Source: Smittium culicis (lineage: Eukaryota; Kickxellomycota; Harpellomycetes; Harpellales; Legeriomycetaceae). Taken from it: a DNA stretch of 10,154 bases. Shown in pieces: positions 1-6,419 of the stretch (positions are counted from its first letter, which is position 1; each line of letters starts with the position of its first letter). The DNA is taken from contig LSSN01000830.1 in NCBI GenBank assembly GCA_001970855.1, positions 9,597-19,750 on the forward strand, in the 5' to 3' direction. The position numbers were made by a program, and so were the translations under genes. The notes under the pieces are model-generated. The model did no database searches. It was not told the DNA's origin and saw only the letters and a list, made by a program, of their open reading frames with translations.

Positions 1-171
1 ATTATTAGAATTATTAGAATTATTAGAATTATTAGAATTATTAGAATTATTAGAATTATTAGAATTATTAGAATTATTAGAATTATTAGAATTATTAGAA
101 TTATTAGAATTATTAGAATTATTAGAATTATTAGAATTATTAGAATTATTAGAATTGTTAGAATTGTTAGA
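1..171. repeat. 9-bp tandem repeat (ATTATTAGA)n
   Basis: Seventeen perfect copies of ATTATTAGA fill 1-153, followed by two copies with one change (ATTGTTAGA) to 171. The array starts at the window edge, so its true length is unknown. Read on the minus strand in one frame it would encode Ser-Asn-Asn repeats, and that frame stays open through the degenerate tail to about 241. It then meets three TAA codons and the TAG that closes the broken gene at 256, so there is no evidence that it is translated now. Confidence 0.97.
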
Positions 172-254
172 ACTACTAGTATTATTAAAATTACTAGAAT
201 AATGATAATTATTAAAATTACTAGAATTAGTAGCATTAGTAGATTATTATTATT
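172..254. repeat. degenerate AAT/ACT-rich tail of the 9-bp array
   Basis: Imperfect units such as ATTACTAGA and ATTATTAAA continue from the perfect array, ending in a short ATT run at 241-254. This looks like an older, mutated edge of the same expanding array. On the minus strand it reads as Ser/Thr/Asn-rich sequence in the same frame as the neighbouring broken gene, but separated from it by TAG and three TAA codons. Confidence 0.8.
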
Positions 255-255
255 G

Positions 256-856
256 CTAGTTTAAAATATTATTGGTATTTTCATGCAATTTAATTTTGTC
301 AATATGAAGAGCCGAAAGAATAAAACTAAACATTTTTGACGACATTAAACTTGATATATAATAATCATGGAGCATTTCATCTGTGATCAAATAATGTCTG
401 TAACTGAGCAAAAATTTTACACCCATAAGTATTTTAATTGCTAAAAAATTTTTAATTTCATCTAAAAAAATTAAGCTATTTTTATCATTAATCAATGAAA
501 TAGATATATCATAGTTGTTATAATTTATTAATATTGAGTTTATAAGTGTTTCAGAAATAAAATATATATATTTTAAATTGAGTTAAATCATGCATATCTC
601 TAATAAAGCTAGATGCTCCGGTTCTGTGAGTAAAATTGTATAAAATTGAAGAGTTTGTTAAATCCTTCTCCCATTCAATAGTTTAACACTCATTTAAGCA
701 ATCACAATTCTGAGGTAAAGGAAAATCAATAAATGGGGTATAGAAATATAGATTACTAGAAGGTATATATTCGTAAATAGAATTAGATTCAGAATCCAAG
801 TCATTGTATTCATATAAATCATCGCTATGAACAACATCAAAAACTTCAAACTCCAT
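256..856 (-). pseudogene. broken unrecognised small gene (stop plus frameshift)
   Basis: On the minus strand an ATG at 856-854 opens a 57-residue reading frame that begins MEFEVFDVVHSDD and is rich in Asp, Glu, Ser and Tyr. It ends at a TAA (683-685). The same frame resumes immediately (TIEWEKDLTNSS, then HRTGASSFIRDMHDLT) and runs to a TGA at 551-553. A second frame is open from 582 down to a TAG at 256-258 and includes IFLDEIKNFLAIKIL and SYRHYLITDEMLHDYY. The amino-acid make-up does not look like translated noise, and the three pieces abut, so I infer one former gene carrying a stop and a frameshift near 583-600. An unspliced intron is an alternative. I see no known domain. It ends beside the Asn/Ser-coding microsatellite, so the original C-terminus may have been low-complexity. 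An AT-rich TATAAA-like stretch lies just upstream of the ATG, but I cannot call it a promoter. Confidence 0.45.
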
Positions 857-1864
857 AATAATATAAATTTTATAATGATAAAATCAAATTATGGTCATTC
901 TAAAAAATAAAAATATATTTTAAATATAATAAAAAATAGGTAACAAAAAAAATTAAATAATATAAAATGATCAAATAAATACATTACTAATATACTGTTT
1001 AATATGAACGAAAACGAAATAATTAATAAATTAAGCAAAAAAAAAGAAATAAATAAATATAATTATAAGCTAATAAATGTGACAACCTGGAGCGTTAACG
1101 CAAAATAAGCTGCTGCTCCACTTAAAATATATGATTCAAAACAGCGAAGTAAAGATTATTAGTATTAACTCTATGAGTAAGTAATAATCATTACAATGTT
1201 TGGCTCAAAAAAGTGACAACCTTGTATTTTTATCATTAACTTTTTTTTTTTTTGCTTGAATTTACCTTTAATATAAATTAACATCTAAAATGTATTTTAT
1301 TTATTATATCTATCTATTTTTTAATTTTATTGTTGTATTCTATTATTTTATATAGTTTAGATAATATATAGATCAATTGTAATATCTATAGCTATACATA
1401 GTTTTTTCATTCATACTGGGATAAATATATAATTAAAAAGCTATATTTTACAATAACTTGTTTTCTCTAAATTTTACGGTTAAAAATATCTTGAAAACCA
1501 AATGTATTCTATTCATATCTAACTTCTATGTATGCGTTATGATTTGGATTTTTTAGCCTCAGTATTTTTGCCCAGGAGGATTTCTGGTCATATTTTTTTT
1601 CTATGGGTGTAATTAGCTTAGTGAGTTATTGAAATTATCCAATGACTAGTAAAGTTATTTTATATTTTTTTTACCGATTTTTTATTAAAAAATCCAATAA
1701 AGATTTGTTTTTTTATTTATCTGAGGCATAAAATTAAATAAAATTTAAGCGAATAATGTTTCTAAATTAATAATAATAATGTAATTTAAAAGGCTTTTTT
1801 TGAACTCCTCGCGTTAATGCAAAATCTTAAAATGGACAAAAATGACCTACCGCCCCTGAATGGG
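857..1864. other. non-coding AT-rich stretch
   Basis: I see no credible gene, RNA or complete mobile element in these 1,008 bases. They hold A/T homopolymers and a few short repeated motifs that are listed separately. The right edge is abrupt: at about 1865 the sequence becomes LTR sequence that matches the 5' LTR at 7698 onward, whereas the sequence just left of 1865 does not match that LTR. Confidence 0.7.
1079..1222. repeat. short direct repeat GTGACAACCT, two copies
   Basis: GTGACAACCT occurs at 1079-1088 and 1213-1222, a perfect 10-base match 134 bases apart. The first copy is preceded by T, giving TGTGACAACC, which resembles the start of some LTRs. It is followed by a 6-base inverted pair TGGAGC/GCTCCA (1088-1093 and 1115-1120). 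I cannot find a matching LTR end or target duplication, so this is only a noted repeat. Confidence 0.35.
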
Positions 1865-2032
1865 TTAAACAACACTTAAAAAAATCTAAGTTAATTTTGT
1901 TTGGGTTTGCTGAGTAAATGTTTTATGATATTTCATTTGTTTTGGAAGCCACTGTTTGCAGGTAATCTTTTCTTTATGTACTGCTTAGATTTATGAATTT
2001 TTTTTTTTTTTTACATTAACAGGTATCCGACA
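1865..2032 (-). repeat. 3' LTR of the Ty3 element, truncated
   Basis: These 168 bases match 7698-7871 in direct orientation with about eight substitutions, one single-base indel and a different poly-T length (15 versus 20). On the minus strand the LTR starts TGTCGGATACC, directly after the polypurine tract, as expected for a 3' LTR. The match stops at about 1865, before the TATA-like box seen in the 5' LTR. Only the first third of the LTR (part of U3) therefore remains. The missing part is not present anywhere to the left, so this is a deletion or rearrangement and not a simple insertion. Confidence 0.85.
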
Positions 2033-2049
2033 TTACCCCCCTCTTAAAA
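2033..2049 (-). promoter_or_regulatory. polypurine tract of the Ty3 element
   Basis: On the minus strand this reads as an all-purine run with six consecutive G followed by TAA and then the TG start of the 3' LTR. This is the standard site for plus-strand DNA priming in LTR retrotransposons. The stop codon of pol (plus-strand positions 2044-2046) falls inside it, so the end of pol overlaps the tract. Confidence 0.85.
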
Positions 2050-3450
2050 GTAAACTCGTCCTCGAGTTTTCGATTTTGGGTAGTGCCAATGACTTTGATT
2101 TCGAACTGAATGATCGATGAATGCTTTCTTCAAACGATTTCCGTGAACCAATTTCGATTCATGTTTATGAATTTGTCTTTTAGCTTGTAAGTAGAATTTG
2201 AATACACTTTATATATTTGATAAGGACCGTACCAGTTTGGTTCGAATTCTTTTTCGCTTCTTTTCTAATCATTACCCAGGAGCCTACGCTTAAAATTCTT
2301 GGTTTTATCGCTTGGTCAATTCTTACCTTGTCTTTCGTAGCTATTTCCTTAACGTTTTCTATAGATTTTTTTCGATTTTTATTTAATAAACTCAGTTCAA
2401 TATTTCTATATTTCTTGACTAACTCATAACTTTTTAACAAATCTAAGTTATTCATTATTGGATTTGTATTATCACCTGGTAGTCTAGGGTGAATACCATA
2501 TGTTAGATAAAATGCTGAATAACCAGTAGAGGTATGTTTATGTATTCTTAAGGTAAATAGTATTTGATCAATATACTGATCCCATTCGTTAACATTTCCT
2601 TTGGTGTATTTGGTTATCATTTTCCCTATAACACCGTTTAAGCGTTCATATTTTCCGTTTGTTCTTGGGTATAAAGCTGATGTAGACAGGTGTTTTATAC
2701 TCAAGTTTTCTAGGTATAACCTTAAAACATCGGACATAAAAGCTTGCCCTCTATCAGCTAATATTTCATGTGGGCAGACAAAGTTTAAAACGATTTCATT
2801 TTAATTAAAATCAGATGCTACTTGTGATGTTTCCTCTTTTGTTGCTTTTACTATGGGCCAGTTAGTGGCGTAGTCTGCAGCAACTATAAGCCATTTATTG
2901 TGATTTTTAGTCTTTGGAAGTATCCCTATAAAGTCAATTTCCCATCTTTGGAAAGGACCTGGAATCTCAAGGGAATGCAAACATTTATAATGTTTTTCTT
3001 TATCAAGGTTGCTGGAAATTTGACATTCTGGACATATTTTTAACCAATTATGAACATCTTTGGTTATACTGGGCCACCAAACTCTTTTATTTAAAATTTC
3101 TAAATGCGACTTTGGCGCAAGGTGACCATATGATCTGTGGAATTTCCACACTGTATCTGCTCTAGCAGAACTAATTATATATGGCACACATGAGTTTATA
3201 TGTTTTTTGTAAACAATTTCATTATCCTTATCATAAACGAATTCGTTTGTATTTTTTAATAAAACGCTTCTGGCTCTATCATTTATTTCTGGCAATGGAA
3301 TTCCTTGGTCCATATATTTTATGAGTAACGGCCAATCTACCCATGGATCATCTGAACTATTTATTCGCTCTATTAATAAAAATTCAAGGCTTCTTGATAA
3401 AGGATCTGCAGCGTTATTTACTCTACCTGGGCGATATTCAATTTTAATTT
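2044..3450 (-). pseudogene. Ty3 pol: integrase region with GPY/F module
   Basis: This region encodes the enzyme that would insert the cDNA into chromosomes. The N-terminal zinc domain is intact as H-x4-H-x29-C-x2-C: WKFHRSYGHL, then CPEC. The catalytic core keeps all three acidic residues: Asp in RWEIDFIG (codon 2933-2935), Asp in ILADRG, and Glu in TNGKYERLNG, with 35 residues between the last two. It is broken by a TAA at 2801-2803, between the first two catalytic Asp residues. The C-terminal module NWYGPYQI is only readable after a frameshift at an A-rich run near 2247-2255. After a second shift near 2182-2200 the tail reads LVHGNRLKKA, typical of Ty3 integrases, and ends TRGRVYF with a stop at 2044-2046. 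There is no chromodomain. Confidence 0.92.
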
Positions 3451-3838
3451 GATATTCGCCCAACTCTTCTATATACCTGCTGAGCCTTTTAGAAAGCTCT
3501 TTTTGTGAGTTGTAGAATTGTAGCGATGAATGGTCTGTCTTTACAATGGTGTTATGACCATTGTCTATTTAACTTCTCCATTCCCTTAATGCGTACAATA
3601 TTGGGAGTAATTCTCTCTCATGGGTAGGGTATTTTTTTTCAGCTTTATTCAACTTTCTGGATAAATACGCTATTGGGTGTAATCTATTATTTTCGTCAAA
3701 TTGTAGTAATACTGCACCAGTGGCATAATCAGACGCATCAGTTTCAATAAAAAAATGTTTATTAAAATTTGGCGCTCTTAGAACCGGGGAATTTACCAAT
3801 TTATTTTTTAATAAGCTAAAAGTGGCTTCATGATCAGG
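3451..3838 (-). pseudogene. Ty3 pol: RNase H region
   Basis: This is the RNase H domain that degrades the RNA template during reverse transcription. Visible motifs in order are PDHEATFSLLK (connection to RT), FFIETDASDYATGAVL (first catalytic Asp), AYLSRKLNKAEKKYPTHERELL (Glu), YALREWR, and after the lesion VKTDHSSLQ and YRPGRVNNAADPLSR, the usual lead into integrase. A TAA at 3569-3571 interrupts the frame after EWRS; the frame is otherwise open on both sides, so a single base change explains it. The first codons after the solo LTR at 3839 resume the W-x-P-x-H motif that begins on the far side of that insertion. Confidence 0.92.
3834..3838. repeat. target site duplication of the solo LTR, left copy
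   Basis: TCAGG directly precedes the TGTTA start of the solo LTR. The right partner at 4393-4397 is GCAGG, a match at four of five bases. On the minus strand TCAGG supplies the codons for Pro and the start of Asp in the pol frame. Confidence 0.75.
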
Positions 3839-3849
3839 TGTTATGCACA

Positions 3850-4003
3850 GAAACACTCTAGAACTTTATGGAACATTATGGAGTGCAATAGAACCTTATG
3901 GAAAATCATAGAACATCATGGAATACAATGTAATCTTATGGAATATCAAAGAAAATCATGGAACATCATGGAACATTTTGGAATACAAATGAATATTATG
4001 GAA
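3850..4003. repeat. imperfect minisatellite of ATGGAACAT-like units
   Basis: Variants of ATGGAACATT, ATGGAATAC and ATGGAAAATC recur about every 10 to 15 bases through the first part of the solo LTR. The array is framed by two copies of the LTR start, TGTTATGCACAGA at 3839-3851 and TGTTATGCATAGA at 4004-4016 (12 of 13 identical). This suggests that a duplication at the LTR edge was then expanded. Confidence 0.75.
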
Positions 4004-4030
4004 TGTTATGCATAGATTATTTCCAGTCGC

Positions 4031-4048
4031 TTCTAGAACCTTCTAGAA
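4031..4048 (+). promoter_or_regulatory. perfect heat-shock-element motif in the solo LTR
   Basis: TTCTAGAACCTTCTAGAA fits the heat shock factor consensus of alternating TTC and GAA triplets spaced by two bases, with four units in a row (TTCnnGAAnnTTCnnGAA). It lies about 95 bases upstream of the TATA-like CATAAAAG (4144-4151) in the same LTR. The motif match is seen directly; that HSF binds it is inference. Confidence 0.55.
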
Positions 4049-4143
4049 CATTTCATAATATTCCGCAAGCTATTATTTGAAAATTATTAATTCTTTTATA
4101 ATTATCTTTATCTAATAATTTGATTTAGATTTTTATTCAAAAG

Positions 4144-4151
4144 CATAAAAG
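4144..4151 (+). promoter_or_regulatory. TATA-like box of the solo LTR
   Basis: CATAAAAG followed by GG sits about 305 bases into the LTR, a usual place for the U3 promoter. It supports plus-strand orientation of the solo LTR. In such AT-rich DNA a chance match is easily possible. Confidence 0.4.
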
Positions 4152-4254
4152 GGTAACCTTTTTCCATATTTCAGAAAAATCTAAGTGTATTATTTATTTT
4201 AAAATATTTATCCCACTAAATATATATTATCCCTATAATATTAAATAAATAACA

Positions 4255-4344
4255 CTTAGTCTTAGTCTTAGTCTTAGTCTTAGTCTTAGTCTTAGTCTTA
4301 GTCTTAGTCTTAGTCTTAGTCTTAGTCTTAGTCTTAGTCTTAGT
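4255..4344. repeat. hexamer array (CTTAGT)15
   Basis: Fifteen perfect copies of CTTAGT occupy 90 bases, followed by a degenerate CTCAAT. The array lies downstream of the TATA-like box, so it would be in the transcribed part of the LTR. It is not the TTAGGG telomere repeat. The lack of variation suggests recent expansion. Confidence 0.97.
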
Positions 4345-4392
4345 CTCAATCCAACATTAGACCTGTATTTACTCCTCCATTAGTGCCTAACA

Positions 4393-4397
4393 GCAGG
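4393..4397. repeat. target site duplication of the solo LTR, right copy
   Basis: GCAGG follows the TAACA end of the LTR and pairs with TCAGG at 3834-3838. The single mismatch is at the first base. Confidence 0.65.
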
Positions 4398-5160
4398 CAT
4401 CCAATTTCAGGCGCTTTTTTTGAAGTTGCATTCTTTATTAATTCAATTATAGGTGCTGCTATGTGGGAAAAATTTAGAATAAATTTTCTAAAATAGGAAG
4501 TAAGTCGCATAAATTGCCTCACTTCATGTATTGTTTTTAATTCTGACTATTTTTGAACTACTATTAACTTTTCAGGATTTGGCTTAATTCCTTCAGGTGA
4601 AATTATATGGCCTAAAAATGCGAGTTTTTTACTAACAAAAACGCATTTGCCTATATGAGGAAACAACTTATTTTCCTCAAGTATTTCTAATACTTTTTCT
4701 AAATGCTTCAGGCGATCAGATATATTTTTTAAAAAAATTACTATATCGTCTAAATATATCAACACGTACTCATCGACCTGTTTTATTATTATTCTATTCA
4801 TAAGCGCTTGGAATGTAACGGGAGCGTTCTTTAAACCAAAATGTAATACCTTAAACGCAAAATTTCCATAACGGGTATCGAAACTAGTGTTATATTCATC
4901 TTCAGGCTTTATCCTAAGTTGGTGGTAACCTGATCTTAAATCAATTTTTGAAAAAATATTTGCGCTGCCTATTAGTGATAAGCATTCGTCAATTCGAGGT
5001 AGCGGACCCATTTCTTTCTCAGTAATACTATTTAGTGCTCGGTAATCAATGTACATCCTTCTGGAACCATCAGATTTTTTTATAAATAATACTGGCGATC
5101 CCAAACTTGAATTGGATGGTCCTATTAACTTTCTATTGGTTAAATCGGCTAATTGATTTT
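4398..5160 (-). pseudogene. Ty3 pol: reverse transcriptase, main part
   Basis: Reverse transcriptase copies the element's RNA into DNA. Reading down from 5160 the order is LADLTNRKLIGPS, SPVLFIKKSDGSRRM, IDYRALN, SKIDLRSGYHQL (first catalytic Asp, codon 4940-4942), FGLKNAPVTFQALMN, then the YLDD catalytic box at 4745-4756, LGHIISPEGIKPNPEK, and the thumb FMRLTSYFRKFILNFSHIA. The catalytic residues are intact. The frame is broken by TAG at 4547-4549 just before the thumb, and by a one-base shift near 4403 that puts the conserved Trp (TGG, 4401-4403) out of frame. The solo LTR follows at 4392. The N-terminal part of RT lies beyond the 465-bp insertion, at 5638-5725. Confidence 0.95.
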
Positions 5161-5166
5161 TTAATT
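5161..5166. repeat. target site duplication of the 465-bp insertion, left copy
   Basis: TTAATT here is identical to 5632-5637. Removing the insertion and one copy restores a continuous RT reading frame (minus strand codons GAG-GAA-TTA-AAA-AAT), with the spacing usual for this part of Ty3 RT. Confidence 0.85.
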
Positions 5167-5631
5167 GTCGTAGTAAAATCCTAAGAGCCAATGATATGAA
5201 TTTAGTAATGCTTTGAAAGAGATAGCATGTTGATGTTTTTTTCTCTTTGTACAAAGAAAATCCAAGATCCTCATTGTACAAAGAGTTTTTTTCAACACCA
5301 AAATACCAACTTAATTAATACTTTACCATCTTTATAACCGAGATATTCTTTACTTTATAATTACTATATTACTATATAAAAACTTAACTTTATCATTATC
5401 TTACTCTATTAAACGCCATTTCTTTCTAAAATTAAGAAAGATATTATCACGAAAAAGGTATAAAAACCCCTTAAAAAACACTTTTATTACATTAATCAAA
5501 TATTTTATAAGAAAATAATACCTAACAAATAAAATTCTCTTTAAAAGACATATATAAAACAAAAATTAAAATACATATATTTATTAAATAGTTAAACCTA
5601 TATATTGCCGCACCAGGTTAAAATCAGCGAC
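5167..5631. mobile_element. 465-bp MITE-like insertion in reverse transcriptase
   Basis: This AT-rich block interrupts RT between DLEEL and KNQLADL. It is flanked by a perfect 6-bp TTAATT duplication, and both ends read GTCG inward (GTCGTAG on the plus strand, GTCGCTG on the minus strand), a very short terminal inverted repeat. Together with the duplication its length is a multiple of three. It has no coding capacity of its own: the residues before QLKNQLADL on the minus strand are chance reading of insert sequence. It does not begin TG and end CA, so it is not a solo LTR. It also does not have GT-AG ends when aligned to the RT frame, so it is not a spliceosomal intron. A non-autonomous DNA transposon is the best reading; I cannot assign the superfamily. 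Confidence 0.75.
5243..5285. repeat. 12-bp perfect inverted repeat inside the 465-bp insertion
   Basis: CTCTTTGTACAA at 5243-5254 is the exact reverse complement of TTGTACAAAGAG at 5274-5285, with a 19-base spacer. Because TTGTACAA is itself a palindrome, the arms also share an 11-base direct match. It could form a hairpin or cruciform; its role is unknown. Confidence 0.9.
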
Positions 5632-5637
5632 TTAATT
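5632..5637. repeat. target site duplication of the 465-bp insertion, right copy
   Basis: TTAATT, identical to 5161-5166. It lies in the Glu-Leu codons of RT. Confidence 0.85.
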
Positions 5638-5725
5638 CCTCCAAGTCACTAGGTGACATTTTATATGGTGATTTACTTATGGGTTTATTATTACCGGTAT
5701 TGATTGATAATTGTTCTGGTCTAAG
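5638..5725 (-). pseudogene. Ty3 pol: N-terminal start of reverse transcriptase
   Basis: The minus strand reads RPEQLSINTG, then KPISKSPYKMSPSDLEEL, the typical lead-in to Ty3 RT (x-I-x-T-G...P-Y-x-x-S-P). It is in the same frame as the protease piece above it, from which it is separated only by a TGA at 5726-5728. It ends at the 465-bp insertion, and the main part of RT resumes at 5160. Confidence 0.88.
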
Positions 5726-6418
5726 TCAAGGTAGCCCAAGTCTATCATTAATAAAAATATTCTTGTACTTCAATATTATGAGCTTTATATCTTTATTCTC
5801 AATTCTATTTAATACCTGAGCAATCTCGTTGTCTGCTTGTTTATCCAATTCATTTACTTGTATGACATATACATCAGAGTTTATCTTAAGATTTTTATAT
5901 ACCTCTTTTCTTCTGATAATTTTATTTTCATCGTTATTTTCTGTAATTTTTTTGACTTCACGAAAACTAATTAGACTATCTCTCCAATTAATTACTGGGT
6001 TACTTTCTTTCAACCAAATTCTGCCTAATATCAAAGGATGTTTAAGTTTATCAAAAATAAGGGCATTTATTATAAGCGACTTAGAGTCAATTTTAGCTTT
6101 AAAAGTATATTTATTTGTTACTTTGTGTTTGTATCCATCTGCTACACTCAATGTTATTGGATCTTTAATCTTTATTGGTTTTAAACTCAAGATTTTTACT
6201 AGATTAGAAGATATTATTTCTGTGGATGACCCACTATCAACCAGTTCAAGACAATTTTTATCATTTATTTTCAAGTTTACTATCAATGGTTCAGTGTGTT
6301 TATTTTCCGGGTCATAAATTTCAAAAATTTCTGGGGACGTATCATTTATTTTAGGCTTATTAATTATTTCAGAAAGCTCAGTAGCCAATTCTAGAGCTTC
6401 CCTGGTACTTTTCCCGAC
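5726..6418 (-). pseudogene. Ty3 pol: retropepsin-like aspartic protease
   Basis: The protease cuts the Gag-Pol polyprotein. The frame is open from 6418 to the TGA at 5726-5728. It reads GKSTREALELATELSEI, then the active site LELVDSGSSTEIIS (catalytic Asp codon 6236-6238, Ser in place of the more common Thr in D-T-G), then HPLILGRIWLKESNPVINW, the conserved I-L-G-x-x-W-L end of retropepsins. The tail ILKYKNIF...GLP is the usual linker to RT. No Met codon is needed, because the domain would be made as part of a polyprotein. It is joined to gag only through a frameshift near 6416-6420. Confidence 0.92.
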
Positions 6419-6419
6419 T

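Larger units (their letters stand above)
3839..4392 (+). mobile_element. solo LTR of another retrotransposon, nested in pol
   Basis: The 554-bp unit starts TGTTATGC and ends GCCTAACA, so it has the TG...CA ends and short TGTTA/TAACA inverted termini of an LTR, with a 5-bp flanking duplication. It sits inside a codon run of the Ty3 pol. On the minus strand TGG-ATG-CCT is found right of it and CCT-GAT-CAT-GAA left of it, which together make the conserved W-x-P motif before RNase H. No internal retrotransposon sequence is present, so it is a solo LTR left by recombination between two LTRs. It is probably in plus orientation because a TATA-like CATAAAAG lies at 4144-4151 with regulatory-looking sequence upstream. 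The Ty1/copia or Ty3 origin cannot be decided from the LTR alone. It is unrelated to the host element's LTR. Confidence 0.82.

Noticed and set aside
1573..1858. Small hAT-like element with CAGG ends
   Set aside because: The two ends match only loosely (CAGGAGG versus CAGGGGCGG), and no 8-bp flanking duplication is present.
3830..4015. 61-residue plus-strand open frame with repeated Trp-Asn-Ile
   Set aside because: It is the translation of the LTR minisatellite and crosses the LTR boundary into pol.
4255..4344. Telomeric repeat tract
   Set aside because: The unit CTTAGT has no G triplet and differs from TTAGGG. It lies inside an LTR with a target duplication.
3850..4344. CRISPR-like array
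   Set aside because: The repeats are short, adjacent and without unique spacers, and the setting is a eukaryotic LTR.
5167..5631. Spliceosomal intron in RT
   Set aside because: On the minus strand it can start with GT, but the end aligned to the restored RT frame is not AG. LTR retrotransposon RT genes rarely carry introns, while the 6-bp duplication fits transposition.
5829..6317. 162-residue open frame on the plus strand
   Set aside because: It lies opposite the protease, whose motifs are clear on the minus strand. It is a shadow reading with hydrophobic bias typical of antisense frames.
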